Positions 1-15,400 of a DNA stretch of 27,190 nt are shown one piece after another. The stretch is from the NCBI GenBank assembly GCA_001586965.3, contig LUCW03001034.1, forward strand, positions 10,001 to 37,190. The letters are read 5' to 3'. The stretch's first letter is position 1; the number at the start of each line of letters is the position of its first letter. Both the position numbers and the translations under genes were made by a program. The DNA comes from Sphaeroforma sirkka. Its lineage: Eukaryota; Opisthokonta; Ichthyosporea; Ichthyophonida. A model generated the notes under the pieces. It had not been told where the DNA came from and searched no databases. It saw nothing but the letters and a program-made list of their open reading frames with translations.

Positions 1-58
1 TGAATTGAAACTCTAATATTCGTAGACAGACTATAGCACCGAGTGGCATAGTACATAC

Positions 59-5754
<5,696 letters not shown>

Positions 5755-6307
5755 CGCTGTGTTGTAGTGTGGTTGTGATGTGGTGTGGTGTGATGCTATG
5801 TGAGAGACGAGAAGAGATGAGAAGAGATGTGGTGTGATGCTATGTGTTCACACTGAGCTCATAGTTGTATTTGCATATATTAATATTTTTGCGAGATTGT
5901 GTTTGGTAGACAGCTATAATGCAGCTGGGGTGTGTATGTAATAGGCGCTTTCTTATCACATCGTTTGAACAAGCAGTCTAGTCCGTAACTGCAGATGCCA
6001 ACTACTGTAACTAGTGGCGGTGCATGCTTCTTGCTTCAGCAGGTTATTGTTATGATCCAAGTATTGTTTATTCTTTTTTTCTTCAATATAAAATACATAC
6101 AAACAGACCCTATCCGCATTCCGACTCACTGGTATCAGTTGCGCACAACCCAGGGTTTAGCATATTTCATACATACATCAGACATCGTGATCACACACAT
6201 ACGCACACACACAGCGTGAATGTACGGACTCGCAAGGGGATATGAACACATGAACATGCAATACTATGTACACCGCCTAATAAGCGACAGGAAAACGAAC
6301 GGATAGA
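5755..6307. promoter_or_regulatory. Head-to-head intergenic region, candidate shared promoter
   Basis: This 553-base gap separates the divergent start codons of the SLC22-like gene (minus, 5754) and the ILKAP-like gene (plus, 6308), so it should hold both promoters and 5' UTRs. Seen in it are a direct repeat of an 18-base GT-rich motif (5785-5802 and 5829-5846), an octamer-like ATTTGCAT at 5869-5876 and an AT-rich patch at 5871-5893. No TATA box or start site can be assigned. Confidence 0.5.
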
Positions 6308-9304
6308 ATGACTGAGGCGTCACACGAAAGTGCAAACGAACTGGGCGACCATACGGCTGTGCCAAAGGCAACTACTACCAATCGTAAGTATAGAGATGTG
6401 CATACGCACGCTTCCTGGCGTGCATCTACACACAATACACTCAGCGATGCACATCCACGCGACAAGACTGGCAATGGCAATAGTGAGGAAATAGCCAAGG
6501 CGATAGACGATAGAAAGAGGTCAATAGAACCAGCAACCTCTGAGAGTGCGTTGGATAATAAGCGTCCCAGGAGAGAGAGAATGTCTCACTTCGGACTGGA
6601 GAGGATTGTCGGCTGTCGGCCATTCAAATAGTATGTATTCACAACCCCACCAGAGATAGCACAACGTACTGTATTTCGTATATAGTTAGCTGTAGCCGTA
6701 CCCTCACGTATAAATACTATAGTGAATGTGTATGTGCTATTAGAAGCAGTGTCCATGGCTTGTGATTGCGTATCATTTATATGCAGGTGTATGTGTGTAT
6801 GAGGGCATATTCTGGGTGTCTCAGCTTATCTGCACATGTATGTGAGGAGATAGCTTCAAACAGGCACGCGTCACGCATATCATCACCATAGCGTATAACA
6901 CGGACAATCAGACTTCCATGGTACTATATATATACTGCACACACTTCAGCAGAGCGGTGATGGTATACCATTCATTCAACTCACGTACTCACTGTGTTTA
7001 TGTATCTTGCATTGGCCATCGCTTGAGATAGCTATGACCTGTCCCTTTCTTGTACGTGCCTATACAATTTGGTATTTTTATTCTGTTGTGTTTACTGTAG
7101 ATGGTTGTTCTTTTTATTCTACTGTCTACTGTAGATGGTACGGACTTTGATATTAGGCACCCTTCCCTTTCGCATAGGGAGAGGACTAACATTAGACTAA
7201 CAATGCCTCTCTGCTACTTCTTCGATGGTCTAGTGAAACCTATGGATTTGCAGCGGAGCGAAGGGGTGAGAGAGACACGATGCAGGATGCGCACACTATC
7301 ATGAATGATTTATGGGCTGAATACGGTAGGTATATACGTCTGTGAATGGTTTCTGTGCCTGATTTATCGACCGAATACGACAAGTGTTGATGTCTGTGAA
7401 TGGTTTCGATGGAGATTCATAGACTGAACACGACAAGTGTTGATGTGTGTGAATGGCAACGTGGATTATTTATAGACTGCATACGGTAGCGCGTTCACGT
7501 TCATGAATGGTTTCTGTCGTATGAACGATTTTTGTCGACTTAATTTAGTAACATTCATGGTTACAACTCGTCACTAGACTGCATATGGTGCTTGGTCATA
7601 GCCAAGTTCCAGGAAGTGGTTTCAACACGGAGAGTTCTCATTCAGACGCGCATGCCTCGAGTCGACAATTAGCACTTCCCATTGCTGCTGTTGTTTCGTA
7701 TACCATACACCGTGTGAAATTATCACTTTGCACGAATGTCACACAGTTACAATAGAAGTAGTGCCGCATACTGTCACTATTGCGGATCTTTGGATTTGAG
7801 TGCTGTTTCGAATGATCCATACGCCTCGTATCGAAAGAGATGTATAAAGTAGGAGCCCCTTCTACGGCCGGCAGCATACGTACGTATACAATTCCAATAT
7901 ATATTTTGCATCTCTCAACGGTGTGTATTTAGTAAGGGATGTATAAAGCAGGAGCCGATTCTACGGCCGGCAGCATACTTACGTATATGCTTACAATGTT
8001 CCTTTAGCACCTCTCTACGGCGTGTACTCATTACATCCCGTGTTTGGTAAAACCGGAAAATTGTATCTGGGATGTTGCACAATTCCTGTCTTGCACGCAG
8101 TGATGAACCAGCACATGGTCGCGCGCAGTGTGGGGTATGCACCAAACGAGGCATACACTTGCCCCCAAACGAGGCCTATACTTGCCCCCAAACGAGGCCT
8201 ATTCTTGCCCCGCGTAGTCGTACGGGCTATTTGCGAGTGATCACTGCTATCCATAACTCATTGTATTTATAGCCATCACCTTGTCATCGTGTTGTATTCT
8301 GTACTTCCTGCATTCGTGGTGGCATATTAATTGCTTTATATTCCTCTCTTTTTCGAACTCTTTCAGGCAAAGTAAGGCCCTTGGAAGCTCCCAGGTTAGC
8401 GTTCTACGGAGTGTACGATGGGCATGCAGGCGATAGAGCTGCCAAGTATGCCGCGGTAGGTCGCTTGTGCGTTTGTGAGTACGTTGTGTACAGTGAAGTA
8501 TGTGCTTCAATCGTGTTTGTGAGGTGAGACTGCAGGCCCATCGGTCATCATACAGACAGCTAAAATTGCCTGTCTCATGTAACACCCTCCACAGAAGCAC
8601 CTGCATATCCACTACCTGAACAACGTGGCTGGCTACTTGGAAATGAAGGAGTCCGGGTTGATTGCTGAGATAGGGCCCAAGGAGCAGCGGAAATGCATTA
8701 CCGACGCATTCAAGACCACAGACACGGACTTTTTAAAGTATGAAGTGCGCGGCCTGGGCGCGTTGTTAGACTTGACTGTTGTGTGTCGATTAAAGAATTC
8801 AGTAGCCGGTTGATGCAGTGTACTATAGCTGTTATTTTCGGTACGAGAGCTTCATCTCGAGGACATGCCTGTACATAGGTTGAATACGTGTACGTGCAAG
8901 AACTAATACACGTCTATTTAGGCAAAACAAAGCGATATCGGTCTTTTTCCCAACTATTCTGCATCGTACTATACAGGCTGGCTGCTGCCCAAGGTTGGAA
9001 GGATGGTACTACCGCTGTTGTAGTGATTCTGTACGATGACTACATGCTCGTGGCCAATTTAGGAGATAGTGGAGCCGTACTCGCAAAAGATATCGGTATG
9101 TGACGTTTTATTTTTCTGTTGAGCTACAGATTCAGGAATACGTCAATACAGTTCGGCGATAGCCGAAATATTAATGATTTTCAATTGATAGCTAGAAACA
9201 CATGTATATTGCTGTGATAGCTAAAGACTAAGGTTTGTGTCGAAGCATGCATATATACACATACACATACACATATATATATATATATACATTATATATA
9301 CATT

Positions 9305-9357
<53 letters not shown>

Positions 9358-11115
9358 TTATACATATGTACAGATTTTATCTTTATAAATGCGATACAGG
9401 TACAGTGGAGACCGAAAGCAGGGATTACAAGGCATTGTTGGTTACGAAGGACCACAACCCCATGGTGCACACAGAGCGTATGCGGATACAGAAGGCGGGA
9501 GGGTGTTACAAACGGACGGATCAATGGCATACTGGGGGTGTCGAGATCGATAGTATGTGCACATTCATCGATATTGTTAAATACAGTGAGTATCGCTGTA
9601 TGCCAGCTCTTCACGTGTGCAAGCCTGTGGTAAACCGAGTATATGCACTGTCTGTGTATACCAAGTGAGGAACACCATTCTGAATGAAGTAGCATTGCAC
9701 AATTTTAAGCGCGTTCGGTCAATTACAGTGCTAAGCAACTCCATATACAAAATACATGTGATACTACTGGGTGTGCTGCGCATATCTTCGCATAAGATGT
9801 AACCACTCATGTCATATATCCCGCTCTGTGTTTCACAAAGGTAATTGTGTGCATTACTGTTCCACAGATGTGGCCTCGTTGAAAGACTTTGTTACTGTTC
9901 GTACCGAACAACCCCTGCCTCTATCTCTACAACAGGCGCGACTATTCTAAATTATAACTCACTGTTACACTTATCTATAGGGCGACGGTGCTTTCAAGCG
10001 TCTGGGACTGACTTGCGTTCCGGAAATTGTGGCGGCGTCCTTGACGTATGATTGCTGCATAGTGTGCGGGTGATGAAGCAAGAAATATATAGAGAGCGAC
10101 AACAGCTGTGTATTGCTTAGTACATTAGTATACCGAGCGTAGTGAACCTTCAATAGTAAATGGGTACGTCTTCTATGGCAATAGGTGAGCGCGTGTGATT
10201 AGGTTGTCATGGTATGGATAGTACTCACTCATTGTGTATTGTACCTCACTTCATCAATATAGCGGAAAGGAGAAGCTTGTGATTATGGGATGTGATGGGC
10301 TCTGGGGCGATTTAAATCGGCCAGATGCTGTCAAGTTTGCCGGTAAGCGGTGTGCAGGCTTCTCCCCAAAGAATGCGGTTGTTTTGTATCGGTATTATAG
10401 AATAGTTGATTGTATTGTATACTAATTATCGCTCCTAACAAGAGACTTTAGCACTAACCAATAACATTATTGGGGTGAACCCTCGTTTCTGTCTGTTGTG
10501 TACTCTATTTACATACGTATTCGCATCCGTATTCGTTCCATTAGTCATATTGTCGTTCCTCCGTTTAAACCTATTACATTGCCCGCATGGTAGATGGTCT
10601 AACTGGCATGCTAACAACTATCCATTTACCTTGTGTTGTGTGACTTTTTCTAACACATCTATACATCTACATTCCTATGGTTACTGTTTGTGCAGGGACT
10701 TACATGCGGAGTGAAGAGTCCCTTACTGTGGCAAAGGGAATTTTGGATCGGCAAGAACTGGACTTCTCAGATGTAGAATTGGTATGCCATTATCATTGTG
10801 TAGTGCACCCCAATCTGTATATACTCTCGAATGCATCACTTTGATTAACGCCGCCAGCCGCCCAATCACTGGGTACTTTGTCGTTCTCTGTGTACAAATG
10901 AATACCCAAATCCATTAATACAATTAAGTCATCTGTTTGTACACAATTGGATACCCAACCATCAGAGAGAGAGGCGCGTCGAACGCCCTGCCACACTAAG
11001 ACGCATACTTATCCAGAGTGTGGCGAAGGCTCTGGTGAATGAGGCGGTGCGCAAGGGCAGCACAGATAATACATCAGCTCTTGTGATAGGAATTGGTGAG
11101 GTTTCACAAGCGTAA
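6308..11115 (+). CDS. ILKAP: ILKAP-like PP2C serine/threonine phosphatase (ten exons, frame break in exon 6)
   Basis: A metal-dependent (Mg/Mn) serine/threonine phosphatase of the PPM/PP2C family, closest by motif to integrin-linked kinase-associated phosphatase. Exons: 6308-6630, 7234-7325, 8367-8455, 8595-8737, 8977-9095, 9400-9552, 9981-10045, 10263-10342, 10696-10781, 11017-11115, giving about 415 residues (human ILKAP 392). Residues 1-105 are polar and disordered with a basic KRPRRERM patch that could act in nuclear import. Catalytic motifs follow in order: ERRGERDTMQDAH (116-128, metal-site D126), VYDGHAG (D156), GWKDGTTA, VANLGDSGAVLA, ERMRIQKAGG, GVSRSIGDG, MGCDGLW (D339) and GSTDNTSALVI (D400). 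ERMRIQKAGG and the short C-terminus point to ILKAP rather than other PP2Cs. Exon 6 has one surplus base (or two missing) at about 9504; all motifs on both sides are intact. Exon 1 contains an unused-looking GTAAGT at 6385. Start ATG has A at -3. AATAAA (11114-11119) overlaps the TAA stop. Confidence 0.9.
6631..7233. other. ILKAP intron 1
   Basis: A 603-base phase-2 intron with donor GTATGT and acceptor GGTCTAG. The join gives a tyrosine codon and then ETYGFAAERRGER, which matches the family text GYVAERKGER. No repeat array or gene was recognised within it. Confidence 0.75.
7300..7545 (+). repeat. Splice-donor-anchored repeat array, ILKAP intron 2 (about 53-base units)
   Basis: The last bases of exon 2 and the start of intron 2 (GATTTATGGGCTGAATACG, GTAGGT donor at 7326, then GTCTGTGAATGGTTTC) recur at about 7359, 7412 and 7464 as diverged units, plus a weaker fifth. 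In the second and third units the donor GT has become AC (TACGACAAGT). The fourth keeps GGTAG. The first unit is the functional junction. Confidence 0.8.
7838..8035 (+). repeat. Tandem duplication of about 98 bases in ILKAP intron 2
   Basis: Two copies, about 7838-7937 and 7936-8035, share GATGTATAAAG, AGGAGCC, TTCTACGGCCGGCAGCATAC and an ending like CTCTACGGCGTGTA. Neither copy shows coding potential or touches a splice junction. Confidence 0.85.
8136..8212 (+). repeat. 24-base tandem repeat, three units, ILKAP intron 2
   Basis: Units of the form CCAAACGAGGCCTATACTTG plus CCCC are repeated three times almost perfectly. The array is GC-rich compared with the surrounding intron and lies about 155 bases before the exon 3 acceptor. 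Confidence 0.9.
9255..9362. repeat. (TA)n microsatellite in ILKAP intron 5
   Basis: Imperfect CATATACA repeats lead into two (TA)n runs at about 9273-9288 and 9309-9351. The intron (9096-9399) ends in GATACAG. Reading frames through the repeat are not genes. Confidence 0.96.
9553..9980. other. ILKAP intron 6
   Basis: A 428-base phase-0 intron, donor GTATGT, acceptor TCTATAG. It joins GVSRSI to GDGAFKRLG, the uninterrupted PP2C motif, which fixes both boundaries. Nothing else was recognised in it. Confidence 0.8.
10343..10695. other. ILKAP intron 8
   Basis: A 353-base intron with donor GTAAGC and acceptor TTTGTGCAG. No repeat array or gene was seen. Confidence 0.8.
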
Positions 11116-11361
11116 TAAAGATAAGACATACGATATCTGTACGTGTAGCTTAAGTGTTGACGTCTTGAAATATAGTACCCATCAGCGTCTTCGCATCGTG
11201 ATGTACCTTGCGCAGCACAGAAAATACATCAGCTCTTGTGATAGGAATTGGTGAGGTTTCACAAGCGTAATAAAGATAAGATATACGATATCTGTACGTG
11301 TAGCTTAAGTGTTGACGTCTTGAAATATAGTACCCATCAGCGTCTTCGCATCGTGATGTAC
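11057..11361 (+). repeat. 155-base tandem duplication of the ILKAP terminal exon end and 3' UTR
   Basis: Copy 1 (11057-11206) spans the last codons of ILKAP (from GCAGCACAG, encoding GSTDN), the TAA stop, the AATAAA signal and downstream sequence. Copy 2 (11212-11361) repeats it with only a couple of differences: AGATAAT to AGAAAAT early on, and AAGACATA to AAGATATA. A five-base spacer separates them. Copy 2 is thus a near-identical non-coding echo of the gene's 3' end, with a second AATAAA at about 11269. The low divergence implies a recent event. Confidence 0.95.
11114..11119 (+). terminator. Polyadenylation signal AATAAA of ILKAP, overlapping the stop codon
   Basis: AATAAA begins on the second base of the TAA stop (11113-11115), so this copy leaves almost no 3' UTR before the signal. 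The tandem copy supplies another AATAAA about 155 bases on, either of which could direct cleavage. Confidence 0.55.
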
Positions 11362-12447
11362 ATATACACACACACTAAGTGTAATTGTAATTAGATCAGC
11401 GATTATATTGTGTAGCATATTCTGTATAGAGCTGCCCGCCTCGAACAAGGAGTATGGAAACAACACTGTGGCATAAAACCGTAATGTAGTATTTACAAAC
11501 GTCGTTGCCACTGGTTTCGAAGCAAAGTACAAACCATGACCTTTTTTATATTTGTATACAATAATAACCTTCTAATATATAAATACTACAGTACAGTTGT
11601 ACTTGTGTACATAAATATAAAGGAATGTTCAATGTTCAGAAGGCTATGGAAATAGTAAATAGTATTAAAACATGTAAATACATAGATACATTTAAAAAAA
11701 AACACGGTTCTTTTTTCAATACACTGTTTTTACAAGTATTTTTCGTTTTTAAACAAAATAATTCAGAATACATCATGCTTTTTTATATAAAATAAATACT
11801 CGACTTATGTATGATACATACTACTATTTTTTTCGAAGTCAGATTGACAGTTCGTCGATTGAATTCAGAATTCCATCATTTCTTTTAGAGGAATTTACTC
11901 TTGGAAAAATCTGTTCTTTCTTTTGTATCTGTCTTTGTTTTGTTTTTGATTGAATAAAAAAACCAACCAATATTTATTTTAAAAAAAAACATGTATACAT
12001 AAACTCTCAAACTCAAAGTCACAGAATATTTTTTTATAATATGCGCGGTGAAATTCCAGACTATTATAGGTCTCAACTAGAGGTCCACGTATTCGTTCCT
12101 TCACTTCACAGGATGCATAATTGCAGACGGCGATTGGGCACTCACCAGTCACCTGCAGCTGGTATTTTTTTGAAGTCAACAACAATCATCATGGCGCTAT
12201 TTATTTAAAAATACATACAGTACCATACCACAATAAAAAAATAATGCAAAACTCTCGTAATCAATTTTTTTCAAAAATACAGCACAAGAACATACTTTTT
12301 TTTTACATGCATATTTTTCCGAAGTCGGGTGGCTATGTAAATTCTATAAAACCAACTTATCATTTCACAAAGATAACTACAATAGCTAAATAAAATATTG
12401 TTCAATACCTAAATGCATAGTACTTAGCCCGTAAGCTATTAGTCAAG
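11362..12447. other. AT-rich intergenic region before the Dispatched-like gene
   Basis: No gene was found. From about 11530 the composition shifts to A and T homopolymer runs rather than (TA)n. A motif like TTTTTTCGAAGTC recurs at about 11825, 12168 and 12312. ATTCAGAAT(A/T)C followed by CATCAT occurs at about 11760 and 11862. These look like a decayed dispersed repeat. The region should also contain the promoter and 5' UTR of the gene starting at 12448. Confidence 0.55.
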
Positions 12448-15400
12448 ATGACATCAGATACATTTACAACACCTGTTCAGAAGGAAGCGCCACCACTTTA
12501 TATTCAAAATGCAGAATCAACAAACGAAAAACCCAGCAAGGCACGTAGTAAGTTTTAGCTGCGTTTCAACTGGCTTGTTGTGATTAAAAATACAGATCAG
12601 GAATACTTTTTTGACCATGCTTTTTCAAAGATCTGATACTTTCATGCACCTTAAATTTTACTACTGTAGTATTGCAAAGTCGAAGGAACTAAGAAGAATC
12701 ATGAGAAACTATAGTTGTGTATACAAATGGCGTGTTGTAATGGCATATTATACCGATCAGGTGCTCGAAATTGACATTAAAAGTATTCTGTATCTTTCAT
12801 GTATAAAATATTTAGTTTGCTGCCTTAATTTCACTAAATTTCACTAGGACGAAAAAGTTAAATGGACGTGTAACAAGGTATAGTTGATTATGCAAAGGCC
12901 GTATTATTATTGTATAATATACAGAAATACATATTTGAGCATTCCCAACCAACGATACTAAAATTCAACGTGTCATGATACATATTGTTGAATTTTGCAG
13001 ACTTCGCAAGCTTGGACGGATAAGAATATCATAGATATCGAAGCGACAGACACCGTTTGTGCAACTGCACAGCAGACATCTAATAGTCAGAAAGCGACAC
13101 AGGAAATCAAAGACTCAAAGAACCGCACAGGACCATTAACATGGCTGATGTATTTGACTGTTATGCACACTAGAAAGATGTTGCTGATTTGGTTTACAAC
13201 CACGGTAAGTTGGCACTGTTTTATCGTCGATAACATTTTCAACGCAAGTGTTTGTTGTTGAATTTACTTTGCAACAAACTACACAGTCATGTGATTTGCT
13301 CCCGTTGTATTTCTGATTGAAACAGATCGTATTCTCCGTGACCGCGCTCATATTATGGCCAACTGTTGAGTTCTATTCCGATGATTCCGAGGCCTTGAGA
13401 GTCAGTGGTCATCCGTCAAACTATGCGAATGACCGCCAAACGGCATTTTACAACGCTTATCCCGGTTTCGATGGCACTCGACCTACCGAAGCGTATGTAT
13501 GCACACTTGAAGGTGATGCTTCAACTCAAAGTTTGGCCACTTGTACGTTCATACTTACTTGCACCAGTGTAATCATCTGTACCAATATCGTCTCATGTAA
13601 TTGTTTCATGTTTGGCGTATTACTCTGCGTGTCATTCCATAGTACCAAGGTAGTTGTGGTAATACTTTTGTTTTATCAACCAATTGATTTGGTATTGCAC
13701 ATGGTTGCCGTCGTCCACATCCAGCCTCACTTATGCATCTGTGCCTTATATTCCATTCAGAAACAGTTTGGTACACAGACGCAGCGCGTTTTTGAAAATG
13801 ACTCCGACCAAAATTCAAGTAAGTTGTAAGTTTTCAGTGTGAAAGCCTTGTATAGAGACAAATGTTTAGTTTGCACTTCGCCTTTTGTTTTGGTTATGCT
13901 ACTAGTACGTACAAGTATGTCTTATCGTAGCGTCTCGGCGTATTGGCCGATTAACGTGATATCACAACTATCGAAGTCGACGCTTAACTCGCACCTCAAA
14001 CCGGTTTCAAAACACAGCGGCTGATTGTAATCTATCGATCAACCAACGGCGATAGCAGAGGTGTTCTGGAGTCCAATGCACTGAGAAGAATTCGAGATGC
14101 CGAGCTAGCTCTGCAAAGATCGTCCACATACGAAAAGCACTGCAGTCGGAATAGTGCCGGACAGTGCAAGTCTGTTAACAGCATCATACCAGGTACAAGC
14201 TGCGTATATTTAAGCTGTAATGTAAATGTGGATCTACATACTACTTTGGTGTACCGTGAATGCGGAACTGCATATCAATACTTTGTGAAAAGCCAAGAAA
14301 GTCAGCTATGAAGTACTGGAAGATACCAAAGCCGTAGCGGGGTACACAAGCCACATAATACAAGCATACATGTCTAGTAGCTACTCAACGATATTAAACT
14401 CTCTTGGTAGCCTACTTCCCCAGTTATAGCTCTGGCGGCAACCTGCTATATGATATGGCCGGTGCTATCGTACCAAACATTGCCTTAGCAACGAACAGGT
14501 ATGTGGTACACTCCGTACGACATCATTTTCACACCTTCGTTTACATACACCTCAATCCCTTCGTTCAGCAACCTATCAGCGGTTTATTACGTAGACTTCG
14601 ATCGAACCATTCGACTGTACTCATCGTATGTCTCGCTTGCTACCGTGCGATTGACTGTATTCAGGATACTGCTCGCCTACACGGATGAGGTGCCCTTCTA
14701 CTACGAAGCCACAATACAATCTACACCAACCAAGTCTCGCATTTTGCGCTCGAGTTTCCAATTCGGCAATGCGGGCGATTCCATGGACAATATCAAGCAT
14801 GCTATGTATGCTGCCCAGGAAGAACTGCGCTCGTTCTCAAATGATGATATAATGATTGTCTGCGGAAACGACAAACTACTGGACCAGGATCTAGAGGATG
14901 TATGTCTGACTCATGCATGCTGGTCGAATGTGTTTAGATTGTCCTATCCCCATCCTCAACTGATAATACGATGATTCTCCGCGGAAACGGCAAGACGTCT
15001 GTTCGAAAAAGGACTAATTCTTATTCAGGCTGGTGTGGGTGTGGCTGTACGTGTCACAAATCATCGGTCATACACCCAACGTGGGTCTATATGTTCACTG
15101 GAATTTGCACAGATTTCCCTCTGTTCTGCCGTTGAAATATCATTCGTCATACAATGCACCTCATTCTACATATGAACCTGCATATATCCCAACACATGAC
15201 TTACTACTGTACTGCAGGAATCTTCCCATTCGTACAATGTACTAGCTATCACAAAAAGGGGCAGCACAACACTGATCAATCATTCGCCTCCTATGTTACC
15301 AACAACACACTACCCGCACAGGCTCTGACACACGACTACATCTTGCTGGCGATAAGCTTGCTGGTGCTATTCGGGTGCATGTGGGTGTTTCTCAACTCGC

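Noticed and set aside
6385..6495. A possible intron inside ILKAP exon 1, beginning GTAAGTATAG
   Set aside because: The whole exon is open in one frame that joins in phase with exon 2. The nearest good acceptor (CACTCAG at 6442) would break the frame.
8247..8612. A 121-codon minus-strand frame
   Set aside because: It overlaps ILKAP exon 3, which carries the catalytic DGHAG motif on the plus strand.
11530..12447. A decayed transposable element
   Set aside because: A few recurring motifs are present, but no terminal repeats, target-site duplications or transposase/reverse-transcriptase fragments could be seen, so it is described only as AT-rich intergenic DNA.
13741..13829. Reading exon 4 in the frame giving [14 protein letters not shown]
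   Set aside because: That frame cannot join in phase to exon 5 ([12 protein letters not shown]). The frame ending MTPTKIQ fits both neighbours.
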